DNA from: Leucobacter chromiisoli
GTDB lineage: Bacteria > Actinomycetota > Actinomycetes > Actinomycetales > Microbacteriaceae
Direction: 5' to 3'
Length of the DNA: 64,000 bases
Assembly (NCBI RefSeq): GCF_016522505.1
Contig: NZ_JAEHOH010000007.1
Location: forward strand, 61,291 to 125,290
The position numbers and the translations under genes are program-made. This document shows positions 45,203 through 54,235 of this stretch, one piece after another (position 1 is the stretch's first letter; each line of letters begins with the position of its first letter). The notes below the pieces were generated by a model. It saw nothing but the letters and a program-made list of their open reading frames with translations, was not told the origin of the DNA and searched no databases.

Positions 45203-47203
45203 CTATCGGCGTCGCGTGTCCAGCCGCCGATCCCGCTCGGCCTGCGAGGCCAGCATCTCGTTGTACGCCTGGAGCTCCGCCTCGCCGGAGCGATCCGCCG
45301 CCCGGTCCTTCCGCTTCTGCTCCTTCGCGTCGCTGCGCGACCACTGCACCGCGACGATGAGCGCGAGCGCGAGCGTCGGCAGCTCGCCGATGCCCCACGC
45401 GATCCCGCCGCCGGTCATCTGATCCTCCAGCGGCGGCGGCCCCCACGTGCGCCCCATCGCCCCGAACCAGTCGGCGAGCATCAGGTTGTCGCCCGTCATG
45501 ATCGTCACCCCGAAGAAGGCGTGCGACGCCATCGTGGCGAACAGGGTGACGAGCCGCAGCGGATAGGGGAAGCGGTAGGGCACGGGGTCGATCCCGATCA
45601 TCGACAGCGAGAAGAGGTAGCCCGAGATCAGGAAGTGCACGATCATCCACTGGTGCCCGAGGTGCTCGACCATGGCCCAGCGGAAGACGGGCGTGAAGTA
45701 GAACACCCACAGCGATCCGGCGAAGACGACCGCCGCGACGGCGGGGTGCGTGATGACCTTCGAGTAGGGGGTCTGCACCGCCCAGAGCACCCACTCGCGA
45801 CCGCCCCAGGATCCGTCGCGCCGCTTCTCGACGGCCCGCAGCAGCAGCGTGACGGGGGCTCCCAGCACCAGCACCAGCGGGATGAGCATGGTGAGCATCA
45901 TGTGCCCCAGCATGTGCACGCTGAAGAGGTACTGCTCGTAGGCGTTGAACGGCCCGTTGGTCGTGTAGAACAGCAGAGCGAGGCCCAGCAGCCACGCGAT
46001 CGTGCGGCCGACGGGCCAGCGATCGCCGCGCCGCGCGAGCCGGATCACGGCCGCGACGTACAGTGCGGCCCCGAAGAGGCACACCAGGCTCCAGGCCAGA
46101 TCGAACTTCCACTCTGTGAAGTAGCTCGTCGTCGTGAGCTCGGGCGGGAGCGGATCGCCCGTGAGCCACTCCGCCGGGGTGATCCTGCCGCCCTGATCCC
46201 TGACCGGCTCGAGCGCCACCGGCGTCTCGGTTCGACCGAGGGCTCCCGCGATCCCGCTCGCGACGCCCATGACCGCGAGCTCGGCGACGACGAACCAGGC
46301 GAAGACGCGGCCGCCGCGATCCTCGCCGGCGATGCGCGGGATCAGCCGCCGGCGCTGGAGCGCGCCGAACGCGCCGAGCACCAGCAGCGCGGCCGTCTTC
46401 AGCATCACCAGCCGGCCGTACCCCGTGCCGAGCAGCGCGTCGAGCGAGCCGATGCGCAGCCACGCGCTCACAACCCCCGAGGCGGCGACGCCGACGAAGG
46501 CGAAGAGCGCCAGCGAGGAGTAGCGGGAGACCAGCACGGCGAGCCGCGCACGGTCGACCACCCTCACCAGCACGACGAGCGTGAGCAGGCCTCCGAGCCA
46601 CACGCCCGCGCCGATGAGGTGCACCAGCAGCGAGTTCACCGCCTGGGCGTGGCCGGAGGCGCCGGCCGCGTGGCCCTGCTGCGCCAGCGGCAGGGCGGTC
46701 GCGAGACCGGCGACGAGCACGAGCAGCGTCAGACGGCGCCCGCGCACCGCGAAGCAGAGCACCGTGGTGACGGCGGCGAGCAGCAGCTGGATCAGCCAGA
46801 GCTGCCCCAACTCGATCTCGGTGACGAACATGGCGAGACCGGCCCCGAAGGCGGCGTCGCCCGAGAACGGCTGCCCCGACACGTCGACGTAGGTGAGGAT
46901 CAGCGTCGCGGCGCTCGCCACCGTGAGCGCCGCGGAGGACGCCGCGGCGAAGTCGAGCGCGACCCGCGACTCCGTCTTCTCCGAGGCCAGCGCCCACACC
47001 GTCATGACGAGCGATCCGATGAGGCCGGCCATGGTCAGGTTCACGAGCGTGCGCCCGATCGGCATGCCGAAGCGCACGACGGCTCCCGGATCGAGCACCG
47101 CCCGCTCGGCGGAGGCGCCGCCGATCCCGAGGCCGAGCAGGAGCGCCGCCAGGGTCGCCGCGAGCAGCGCGGCGGGGGCGATCACGCGGAGGAAACGAGG
47201 CAC
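45203..47203 (-). CDS. CopD domain fused to cytochrome c oxidase assembly (CtaG) domain
   Basis: Polytopic membrane protein (666 aa) of the actinobacterial CopD-CtaG fusion type. The N-terminal half (to about residue 330) is CopD-like with HAAGASGHAQAVNSLLVHLIGAGVWLGGLL, histidines expected to bind copper. The C-terminal half (about 400-610) is the caa3-oxidase assembly CtaG domain: FNAYEQYLFSVHMLGHMMLTM, HQWMIVHFLISGYLF, MASHAFFGVTIM. About 16 helices in total; the last 45 residues are charged. It probably delivers copper to cytochrome oxidase. It converges with the dienoyl-CoA-reductase-like gene. Confidence 0.88.
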   Translation of the reverse strand: MPRFLRVIAPAALLAATLAALLLGLGIGGASAERAVLDPGAVVRFGMPIGRTLVNLTMAGLIGSLVMTVWALASEKTESRVALDFAAASSAALTVASAATLILTYVDVSGQPFSGDAAFGAGLAMFVTEIELGQLWLIQLLLAAVTTVLCFAVRGRRLTLLVLVAGLATALPLAQQGHAAGASGHAQAVNSLLVHLIGAGVWLGGLLTLVVLVRVVDRARLAVLVSRYSSLALFAFVGVAASGVVSAWLRIGSLDALLGTGYGRLVMLKTAALLVLGAFGALQRRRLIPRIAGEDRGGRVFAWFVVAELAVMGVASGIAGALGRTETPVALEPVRDQGGRITPAEWLTGDPLPPELTTTSYFTEWKFDLAWSLVCLFGAALYVAAVIRLARRGDRWPVGRTIAWLLGLALLFYTTNGPFNAYEQYLFSVHMLGHMMLTMLIPLVLVLGAPVTLLLRAVEKRRDGSWGGREWVLWAVQTPYSKVITHPAVAAVVFAGSLWVFYFTPVFRWAMVEHLGHQWMIVHFLISGYLFSLSMIGIDPVPYRFPYPLRLVTLFATMASHAFFGVTIMTGDNLMLADWFGAMGRTWGPPPLEDQMTGGGIAWGIGELPTLALALIVAVQWSRSDAKEQKRKDRAADRSGEAELQAYNEMLASQAERDRRLDTRRR

Positions 47204-47279
47204 CGCTCCAGCCTACGCCGTGGCCGGTGGGGAAGCGCTGGGGCGCGGCCGCGCAGCTCGGTGGCCCCGACTCGCCCAT

Positions 47280-47302
47280 TTTATGGAATAGTCTTTCATA
47301 AA
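47280..47302. promoter_or_regulatory. IclR-type box upstream of LctP-like permease
   Basis: Inverted repeat TTTATGGAA-N5-TTTCATAAA (8 of 9 pairs), core TGGAA-N5-TTTCA, 60 nt upstream of the permease start and in an AT-rich island. It matches the layout of the box at 61423-61445 and the TGGAA-N5-TTCCA skeleton known for IclR-family sites. Confidence 0.6.
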
Positions 47303-47361
47303 CGGACGAGCCCGGCGCAGGAGCGGCCCGCGGCAGCGACACCCGACCGCGAAGGAGGCCG

Positions 47362-48807
47362 ATGGATCCCCTCGATCTCGTCCTCGCCGCGCTGCCCGTC
47401 GCGGCGCTGATCGCGGCTCTCGCGCTGCGGGTGCCTCCGCTGCGGGCGGTGGCCATCGCCCTGCTCCTCACCCTCGCGCTGAGCTTCCGATTCCCCCTGG
47501 ACGGCCCCGCCCTCGCCGCGGCGGGCGCCTCGCTCGCCGGGGTGACGCTCACGGTCGCGGCGATCATGCTCGGCGGGATCCTGCTCTCCAACATCCTCAC
47601 GGCGTCCGGCGCGCAGGATGCCATCAGCGAGTGGCTCAACCGCGCCGCCGCCGATCCCGGCCGCGCCGTGCTGCTCATCGGCCTCGGCATCACGCCGTTC
47701 GTGGAGTCGGTGATCGGCTGGGGCGTCGGCGTGATCGTGGGGGCTCCCCTGCTCGTGAGGGCCGGGCTGAGTCCGACCCGGGCGTGCGCGGTCGCCCTGC
47801 TCGGCCTCCTCGTGTGCCCGTGGGGCACTCTCGGAACGGGCCTCCTCGTCGTCGCGGAGCTCGGCGGGCTCCCGCTGGCCGAGCTCGGGCCATGGGTCGC
47901 GGTGTTCAACCTCCCGGTGTACCTCGTGATGGGCTCCGCGATCTTCGCGGTCGGCCTCGGCCGTCGGGGCTCCGGGCGCCTGCTCGCCGAGTTCCTCTGC
48001 GCGGTGCTCGCGATGTGGCTCGTCCTCACGGCGGCGAACGCCTGGATCGCGCCCGCGCTCGGCGGCGTGCTCGCCTCCTTCGCCGGCATCGCCTGCCTGC
48101 TGGGATTCGCCGCGGCGTCGAGCCGGGGGCTCCCCCGACTCGATCGCGTCGCCGCGCGGGCGCTCGCGCCCTACGGGATCCTGGTCGGCGCCATCCTGAT
48201 CGGCGTGACCGCGGCCCGGCTTCCGCTGCTCGAGGCGTTCGCCTGGCTCCTCGGGAACCCCGCGCCGTGGGTCGGCGTGGCGGTGGCGCTCGCTCCGCGG
48301 ATCACGGGCCTCTCCGGCTCGGCGCTCCGCCGCAGTCTCCGCCGCGGCGTGACCCAGTGGGCACCGGTGTTCCTCGTCACGGCGCTCTTCCTCGTCTTCG
48401 GGGCCCTCCTGGCCTCGAACGGGATGAGCGACGCGCTCGCGGCCGCCGCCGCGAGCCTGCGCGGCTGGTTCCTCCCGCTGATCCCCGTCGTCGGCGCGCT
48501 CGTCGGCTACATCACGGCGTCCACCACGGCGACGGCGGCGCTGACCACACCCGGGCTCGCCGCGGTCGCGGGCTCGCTGCAGCTCGACCCGGGTCTCGTC
48601 GTGGGATCGATGACGGCCTCCTCGGGCGCGTCCATCATGGCCTCCCCGTCCAGGGTCGCCCTCGCGGCGAAGGTGAGCGAGCTCTCGGGGTCTGCGGGCG
48701 CTCGGGCCGTGGACGTGCCCCGGGTGGTGCGCATCGTGCTCCTCGCGAACGTCGGCGTCGCGGTGCTGCTCGCCCCCGCCACCGCGCTCGCGGCCGGGCT
48801 GCTCTAG
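47362..48807 (+). CDS. LctP-family permease
   Basis: Secondary transporter (481 aa, about 12-13 helices) related to L-lactate/glycolate permeases, which import 2-hydroxy acids with protons. Family-like parts: GITPFVESVIGWGVGVIVGAPLL near residues 112-134 and PVVGALVGYITASTTATAALTTPG near 375-398 with the Ser/Thr-rich half-helix motif. It is somewhat shorter than the 530-550 aa of E. coli LctP. An IclR-type box lies in front and the gene converges on the amino-sugar-acid operon, so the cargo may be a sugar acid or hydroxy acid rather than lactate (inference). Confidence 0.8.
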   Translation: MDPLDLVLAALPVAALIAALALRVPPLRAVAIALLLTLALSFRFPLDGPALAAAGASLAGVTLTVAAIMLGGILLSNILTASGAQDAISEWLNRAAADPGRAVLLIGLGITPFVESVIGWGVGVIVGAPLLVRAGLSPTRACAVALLGLLVCPWGTLGTGLLVVAELGGLPLAELGPWVAVFNLPVYLVMGSAIFAVGLGRRGSGRLLAEFLCAVLAMWLVLTAANAWIAPALGGVLASFAGIACLLGFAAASSRGLPRLDRVAARALAPYGILVGAILIGVTAARLPLLEAFAWLLGNPAPWVGVAVALAPRITGLSGSALRRSLRRGVTQWAPVFLVTALFLVFGALLASNGMSDALAAAAASLRGWFLPLIPVVGALVGYITASTTATAALTTPGLAAVAGSLQLDPGLVVGSMTASSGASIMASPSRVALAAKVSELSGSAGARAVDVPRVVRIVLLANVGVAVLLAPATALAAGLL

Positions 48808-48881
48808 CGGGCGGCGCCCTACTCGCCGAGTCGCCGGGGCTCGGCGGTTCGCCGGGGCTCACCGCCGGGGCGCGCCGGGGC

Positions 48882-50162
48882 TCAGAAGAGCGTGGCGATG
48901 GCGCCCGTGATCAGCGGATCCGGATCGTCGGCGCCCTCGACGGTCGCGATGATCGGCCACTTGTCGAAGGCGGTGCAGGGGTGCGACATGCCGAGCGGCA
49001 CGACGTCTCCCGGGCGCAGATCGGCGACCCCCGCGCCGCGGAGGAAGGCGTGCTGGTCGTTCAGCGCCGAGACGCTCAGGGCGGGGACGCCCGCCGCGGA
49101 AGAGCCCGGCTCCGCCCCCGGCGCCGCGCCCGCCGCCATCCCGAGCGGGACGGGCAGGTCGACGTCGAACGCCAGGTCGCGCTTGCCCGCGTCCAGCAGC
49201 GCGAGCTCCGGCTCGGGAACGCTGAGGACGCGCGCCCAGACCCGCATCGACGCCGTCAGCGCGCGGCCGCCCCCGCGCAGGGGCGAGACCCGCGAGTACA
49301 GCCCGTCGTCATGGATCTGCGCGGCGCCCGACCTCAGCACGACGGTCGCCTCCGGCACCAGCGCCGAGAGCTCCTCCAGCACGAGATCGGGGTACGCGCT
49401 GCCCCCGGCCGAGACGATCGGGACGCCGTCGCGCACGAGACCGTCCCGGACCACCCGCGAGGCGGCCTCCCCGACGCGACGCAGGTACCCGCGCACCCGT
49501 TCGAGCGTGGCCGGGGCGCGGTCGGCCCCGAAGTGCCCCTCCCACCCCGCGACCCCCGCTAGACGCAGCGTCGAGCTCGCCGCCGCGGCCGCCGCGACGG
49601 CGCGCACCTCGTCGAGGGCGCGGGCCCCGGTGCGGCCGCCGGGGCCGCCAACGTCCACGAGCACGTCGATCGGGGCCCGCGCCCCGGCGCGCAGGCGCTC
49701 CTCCTCGAGGATCCCGACCGCGCGCTCGGAGTCGACCCACACCGTCAGCCGGCGGTCCGGCGACTCGTCGAGGCAGCGTGACAGACCGCGGATCGCGACC
49801 GGGTCCACGAGGTTGTTGGCGAGCAGCACGCGCTGCACCCCGTGCTCGAAGCCGGCGCGCGCCTGCCAGGGCGTCGCGAAGGTGATCCCCCGTGCCCCGG
49901 CCTCGATGGCGCTCGCCCAGAGGGCGGGCGCCATCGTCGTCTTGCCGTGCGGGAAGAGCTGCGCGCCGTGCTCGCCGACCCAGTCGAGCAGGCGCCTCTC
50001 GTTGCGCCGCACCGCCGCGACGTCGAGCGTCATCACCGGCGTCTGGAACCGCGACCGCCGCAGGCCGGCCTCCCCCACCCGGGAGAGGCGCCGGCCCCAG
50101 AGCTCCTCGGGGAACCCCTTGGCGGCCGGGGTGATCACGGGGTCGGGAACGATGACCGGCAT
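48882..50162 (-). CDS. PLP enzyme, D-threonine aldolase / D-serine dehydratase fold
   Basis: Alanine-racemase-type N-terminal barrel enzyme (426 aa). PLP-binding Lys74 lies in LFPHGKTTMAP; GARGITFATPWQA and VSAGGSAYPD are phosphate-binding segments; His394 and Cys396 in SHPCTAFDKW are the metal ligands typical of D-serine dehydratase and D-threonine aldolase relatives. Known activities of the family include D-threonine retro-aldol cleavage, D-serine dehydration and ammonia elimination from D-glucosaminate to 2-keto-3-deoxygluconate. With KDG-kinase and KDPG-aldolase genes in the same regulon, the last reaction is my preferred reading. It is the final gene of the operon, 29 nt after RidA. Confidence 0.82.
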   Translation of the reverse strand: MPVIVPDPVITPAAKGFPEELWGRRLSRVGEAGLRRSRFQTPVMTLDVAAVRRNERRLLDWVGEHGAQLFPHGKTTMAPALWASAIEAGARGITFATPWQARAGFEHGVQRVLLANNLVDPVAIRGLSRCLDESPDRRLTVWVDSERAVGILEEERLRAGARAPIDVLVDVGGPGGRTGARALDEVRAVAAAAAASSTLRLAGVAGWEGHFGADRAPATLERVRGYLRRVGEAASRVVRDGLVRDGVPIVSAGGSAYPDLVLEELSALVPEATVVLRSGAAQIHDDGLYSRVSPLRGGGRALTASMRVWARVLSVPEPELALLDAGKRDLAFDVDLPVPLGMAAGAAPGAEPGSSAAGVPALSVSALNDQHAFLRGAGVADLRPGDVVPLGMSHPCTAFDKWPIIATVEGADDPDPLITGAIATLF

Positions 50163-50191
50163 GGGGATCTCCTTCGGGTCGGTCCTGGTCG

Positions 50192-50614
50192 CTACCGCGC
50201 CTCGAGCACCATCAGGGCGTCGATCTCGACGAGCATGTCCTCGTGGGGCAGCGTCACGAAGATCGTGGTGCGCGTGGGGAACACCCCCGAGGGGCAGAAC
50301 TCCCGCACGTACTCGCCGTACGCCTCGTTCATACCGGCGAAGTGCTCGCGCTCGGTCAGGAACACGCGCAGGGACACGATGTCGTCGAAGCCGCCGCCCG
50401 CGGCCTCCGCGATGGCGCGGATGTTGTCGAGGGTTCTCCGGGTCTGCGCGGCGAGGTCCCCCTGGTGCAGGTAGGCCCCGGTCGCGGGATCCTGCGGGCC
50501 CTGACCCGAGATCGAGACGAGGTCGCCCGCCCTCACCGCCTGCGAGAAGGGCGCGATCGGGGTGGGGGCGTTCTGCGTCGAGACCTCGCTCTTGCCGCTG
50601 CGCTGCTCGTTCAT
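50192..50614 (-). CDS. RidA family protein (imine/enamine deaminase)
   Basis: Small trimeric enzyme (140 aa) that hydrolyses reactive enamine/imine intermediates to keto compounds and ammonia. The active-site Arg is kept in VFPTRTTIFV, with SISGQGPQDPATG, LDNIRAIAEAAGGGFDDIV and the C-terminal VEIDALMVLEA. The N-terminus has about 15 extra residues. It sits between the IclR regulator and the PLP enzyme, two sources of imines (PLP elimination and amino acid oxidase) being encoded in the same operon; RidA-like deaminases also take part in N-acetylglucosaminate catabolism elsewhere. Confidence 0.9.
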   Translation of the reverse strand: MNEQRSGKSEVSTQNAPTPIAPFSQAVRAGDLVSISGQGPQDPATGAYLHQGDLAAQTRRTLDNIRAIAEAAGGGFDDIVSLRVFLTEREHFAGMNEAYGEYVREFCPSGVFPTRTTIFVTLPHEDMLVEIDALMVLEAR

Positions 50615-50677
50615 CGTGTGCTCCGTTCCTGTTATTCCAGTGGTCTTCGAGGGTGCGGCCCTGCCGGTGCGCCCGGG

Positions 50678-51508
50678 TCAGGCCGACTCTCCGGTCGGCG
50701 GCCGGTACCCCAGCCGTCGGGAGATCTCCGCCGCCGCCCCGCTCACCGTGCGCCCGAGATCCTCCACCCGGTCGCGGTCGAAGCGAAGCGTGGGCGTGGA
50801 GACGCTGATGCCGGCGACGGGAGCCCCGGTGATGTCGAAGATCGCGGCCCCCACGCAGCAGATGCCGGGCTCGTTCACCTCGAGGTCGGTGCCGTAGCCG
50901 CGGAGGCGCGTGGCGTCGAGGGCGGCCTCGAACCGGTCGGGCGAGATCGCGTCGGCGTACTGCACCCGCGACAGCTCGACGGTGCGGTCGATCGTCTCCT
51001 GATCGGATGCGGCGAGGATCGACACCCCGATCGCCGTCGTGAGGGCGGGGTTCGTGCCGCCGACGCGCGACACCATGCGCACCGCGTTCGGGCTGTCGAG
51101 CTTCTCGACGTAGACGATCTGCGCGCCCGAGAGCACGCCGAGGTGGATCGTCTCGCCCGTCCGGTCCCGCAGCGCGGCCATCTGGGGCCCGGCCTCGGCC
51201 CTGAGGTCGAGCCCCTCGGCCAGCGCTCCCGCGAGCACGGCAGCGGACACGCCGATCGCGTAGTTGCCGTCGACGGTCTCGCGCACGAGGTCGTAGGCGC
51301 GCAGGGTGGCGAGCGCGCGGTGGACGGTCGGCACCGGATCCCCGAGCCGGCGCGCGAGCTCCGCCAGGGTCACCCCCCTCGGATGCTCGGCGAGCTCCAT
51401 CAGCAGGCGGGCCGTGCGGTCCACCGCCTTCGCGCCATCGGGCCCGCGCCTCACCGTGCGCTGCTCGGCCTCCGCCGGCCGCTCGTCGACGGCTGCTCCT
51501 TCTGTCAT
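50678..51508 (-). CDS. IclR family transcription regulator
   Basis: Regulator of the surrounding catabolic operon (276 aa). Winged helix at about residues 25-85 (AVDRTARLLMELAEH, LAELARRLGDPVPTVHRAL), effector domain about 100-265 (GETIHLGVLSGAQIVYVEKLD, ALTTAIGVSILAA, CCVGAAIFDITGAPVAGISVS). The ATG at 51508 (MTEGAAVDER) lies 4 nt after the oxidase stop; an upstream in-frame ATG would extend into that gene. IclR-type boxes occur at 47280-47302 and 61423-61445, so it probably controls both the operon with its divergent genes and the LctP-like permease. IclR effectors are often keto or aromatic acids, in keeping with KDG. Confidence 0.9.
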   Translation of the reverse strand: MTEGAAVDERPAEAEQRTVRRGPDGAKAVDRTARLLMELAEHPRGVTLAELARRLGDPVPTVHRALATLRAYDLVRETVDGNYAIGVSAAVLAGALAEGLDLRAEAGPQMAALRDRTGETIHLGVLSGAQIVYVEKLDSPNAVRMVSRVGGTNPALTTAIGVSILAASDQETIDRTVELSRVQYADAISPDRFEAALDATRLRGYGTDLEVNEPGICCVGAAIFDITGAPVAGISVSTPTLRFDRDRVEDLGRTVSGAAAEISRRLGYRPPTGESA

Positions 51509-51512
51509 CAGC

Positions 51513-52589
51513 TCAAGCCTCTCTCTCGGGAGACGAACGCTCCGCAGTCGCTGCGATCGTCTGGGCGGTAGCCTCCGCAAGCGCGGCGCTTGTCTGGAGA
51601 CCATACCCGCCCTGGCCTGCGAGCCAGACGAAACCGGGCGCGGCGGGATCCCAGCCGGTGACGGGAACCTCCCGATCGCTGAAGCACCGCAGTCCCGCCC
51701 ACGCGCGCTCGACGTCGGGCACGGGGACGGCGAGTCGATTCCGGGCCCGCTCCAGGACGCGGCGCACGGTCGCGGGTTCGGGCCGCGCGTCGCCGGGCTG
51801 CACGGGCTCCTCGTCGGAGGGGGACAGCAGCAGCGCCCCGCCGGCGGGCCGGGCGTAGAAGTCCATCTCGACGTCGGAGATCATCGGCGCGTGCGCGAGG
51901 CCGGCGTCCAGCCCGGAGGACGTCAGCGCGACGGTCCGCCGGTAGCTGCGGATGCCCCGCGGCTCGACGCCCGCGAGACCGGCGACGCGGTCGGCCCAGG
52001 CCCCCGCGGCGTTGACCACCACGGGGGCCGAGTACCGGCCTCGGGCGGTACGGATCTCCCACCGCCCGCCGCGGCGCTCGAGATGCTCCACCGCGGCGGA
52101 GGTCACGACCTCGGCGCCGCCGGCGGTGGCGTCGGCCAGGTAGGCGTCCAGGAGGCGATCGACGTCCACCTCGTACGCGTCCTCGTCGATCGCCCCCGCC
52201 CGGTACACGTCGGGATCGGCGAGCGGCAGCTCAGCCGCGAGCTCCGCGCCCTCCACGCGTCTGAGCGCGGGGAGGTGCTCGAGCATCAGCTCGAGCGGGC
52301 CGACGCCCGACGGCCTCGCCACCCAGCCGAGGGACCTCGGGGTCAGGATCTCCGTCCCGTGCCCGCTCTCCATCCCGCCGATGATCTCGATGGAGCGACG
52401 GGTGAGGGCGCGGATGTGGTCGGGTCCGTAGGAGGGCTGCATCTGCCGGGCCGAGCGCCCCGACGAGTGCACGGCGATCCTCGCCTCGGCCTCCAGCACC
52501 ACGACGTCCCGGCGGTGCGCCAGGGCCGCGGCGAGCGACAGGCCGGCCACCCCCGCACCGACGATCACCGCATCCGCGCGCACCGTCAC
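51513..52589 (-). CDS. FAD-dependent D-amino acid oxidase-like protein (DAO family)
   Basis: Flavoprotein (358 aa) of the glycine/D-amino acid oxidase family, oxidising amines or amino acids to imines. FAD loop VIVGAGVAGLSLA at residues 8-20, Glu at the end of the second strand (VVLEAEARIAVHSSGRSAR), substrate-domain segment GAEVVTSAAVEHLERRGG, and the C-terminal GWDPAAPGFVWLAGQGGYGLQTSAALAE that closes the FAD site. The GTG at 52589 overlaps the aminoacylase stop (GTGA). The product imine would be a RidA substrate. Whether it acts as an oxidase or a dehydrogenase is not visible. Confidence 0.85.
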   Translation of the reverse strand: MTVRADAVIVGAGVAGLSLAAALAHRRDVVVLEAEARIAVHSSGRSARQMQPSYGPDHIRALTRRSIEIIGGMESGHGTEILTPRSLGWVARPSGVGPLELMLEHLPALRRVEGAELAAELPLADPDVYRAGAIDEDAYEVDVDRLLDAYLADATAGGAEVVTSAAVEHLERRGGRWEIRTARGRYSAPVVVNAAGAWADRVAGLAGVEPRGIRSYRRTVALTSSGLDAGLAHAPMISDVEMDFYARPAGGALLLSPSDEEPVQPGDARPEPATVRRVLERARNRLAVPVPDVERAWAGLRCFSDREVPVTGWDPAAPGFVWLAGQGGYGLQTSAALAEATAQTIAATAERSSPEREA

Positions 52590-54193
52590 CGCGATGCTCC
52601 GATCCTCGAGACCCGATGCTGGGTTCCCGCCGCGACCCCCGTGGGGCGCCCGCCCTCCCAGGCGGCTTCGCCCGCCACGAAGACGCGCTCCACCCCGGTC
52701 GTGAGGCTCCTCGGGTCGGCGAAGTCGGCGGTGTCGCCGTAGCACCCGGGGTCGATGATCTGCAGGTCTGCCGGCATGCCCTCGGCGACGACCCCGGCCT
52801 CCACGCCGAAGCGGCGGGCGGAGGCGCCCGTCATCCGCCGCACCGCCTCCTCGCGCCCGAGGGGGCGCCCCGGCCCGGCGTACCTCGCGAGCACGCGCGG
52901 GAAGGTGCCGAAGAGCCGGGGATGCACGTAGCCGCGCTCGCGGGGCAGCCCGTCGGACCCGACGAGCGTGTGCGGCCACGCGAGGGCCGTCTCCATGCCC
53001 GCGATGTCGGTCTGGAAGAGCACGACCGTGAGGCCCGCGGCCTCCTCCAGCATGAGGTCGGCGAGGCAGTCGGCGGGGTCCGCGCCGCGCCGCGCCGCGA
53101 TCTCACTGAGGGGACGGCCCTCGAACGGGAGGTTCTCCTCTCGCACGAATCCCGCGAGCAGCAGCTTCTCGGGTCCCAGCGAGGCGAAGTAGTTCTCGAG
53201 CGGGCCGTCCCAGGGCGCGCGCAGCTCCCGCAGCACGCGGCGCCGGGTCTCGGGGTCGGACAGCGCCTCGAGCAGTGACGCGGCGCCCCGGTCCGCCGAC
53301 CAGGAGGGGAACAGCGTGACCGCGGTCGTGCTGCCCGCCGAGTACGGATAGACGTCCGCCGTCACATCGAGCCCCTCGTCGCGCGCACGGTCGAGCAGGT
53401 CGATGACGCGCGGCATCGTGCCGAAGTTGCCCGGGCCCGTCACCTTGAGATGGCTCACGTGCAGCGCGCATCCGGTCGCGCGGCCGAGGTCGAGGAACTC
53501 CTGCAGCGAGGCCTCGAGCCGATCCGCCTCGTTCCGCACGTGCGCGACGAGCAGCTTGCCCCGGCGCGCCACGGTCTCGGCGATCCGGCGCAGCTCATCG
53601 GGATCCGCCGCGTTGCCCGGCGAGTACATCAGCCCGAAGGAGAGCCCGGCGGCGCCGGCGCTCAGCGCCTCGTCGAGGCCTCCGCAGATCGCGTCGACCT
53701 CCGCTCCCCCGGCTGCGCGTCGCTGCGGTCCGGTCACGGCGGCGCGCAGCGGGCCGTGGGGCACGAGAGCGACCGAGTTGAGCGCGAGCGGGGCGTCGGC
53801 GAGCACGGAGATGAACTCCCCGAAGCTGCCGAAATCCTGCTCCGGGAAGTCTCCGAGCACCGGCCGGGAGTACTCCTCGATCATCGCGCGGTCGCCCGTC
53901 GGGGCGCAGCCGTGCCCGCAGTTGCCGATCACGGTGGTGGTGACCCCCTGCGAGAGCTTGGGGTCCATCGCCGCCTCGCGCAGCAGCGCGGCGTCGTCGT
54001 GGGAGTGCACGTCGACGAAGCCCGGCAGCACCTCGCGCCCGTCGGCCTCGACGACCCGCTCGTCGGCGCCGGGCTCGAGTGCGGGCGCGACCTCGACGAT
54101 CACGCCGTCGCGCACGCGCACGTCCAGGCGGGCCGCGGGCGCGCCCGTGCCGTCGATGACCGTTCCTCGCTTGATGACGAATGGGCTCTTCAC
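52586..54193 (-). CDS. N-acyl-D-amino-acid deacylase (D-aminoacylase family)
   Basis: Zinc amidohydrolase (535 aa) that removes N-acyl groups from D-amino acids and related compounds. Metal motif DVHSHDD (His63, His65), GNCGHGCAP with Cys92 and Cys96 matching the metal-bridging Cys region of the family, LLVAHVRNEAD and CALHVSHLKV giving further His ligands, and VGSDGLPRERGYVHPRLFGTFPRVL with the catalytic Asp. N- and C-terminal strands form the usual small beta-sandwich (VIKRGTVIDGTG; ADLQIID). By context it may deacetylate an N-acetylated amino sugar acid, chemically a D-amino acid; it could equally serve N-acyl-D-amino acids from peptidoglycan. Confidence 0.9.
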   Translation of the reverse strand: MKSPFVIKRGTVIDGTGAPAARLDVRVRDGVIVEVAPALEPGADERVVEADGREVLPGFVDVHSHDDAALLREAAMDPKLSQGVTTTVIGNCGHGCAPTGDRAMIEEYSRPVLGDFPEQDFGSFGEFISVLADAPLALNSVALVPHGPLRAAVTGPQRRAAGGAEVDAICGGLDEALSAGAAGLSFGLMYSPGNAADPDELRRIAETVARRGKLLVAHVRNEADRLEASLQEFLDLGRATGCALHVSHLKVTGPGNFGTMPRVIDLLDRARDEGLDVTADVYPYSAGSTTAVTLFPSWSADRGAASLLEALSDPETRRRVLRELRAPWDGPLENYFASLGPEKLLLAGFVREENLPFEGRPLSEIAARRGADPADCLADLMLEEAAGLTVVLFQTDIAGMETALAWPHTLVGSDGLPRERGYVHPRLFGTFPRVLARYAGPGRPLGREEAVRRMTGASARRFGVEAGVVAEGMPADLQIIDPGCYGDTADFADPRSLTTGVERVFVAGEAAWEGGRPTGVAAGTQHRVSRIGASR

Positions 54194-54235
54194 TGCTTCT
54201 CTCCAGTTCTCGGGTCGCCGGCCGACGCGTCCGGC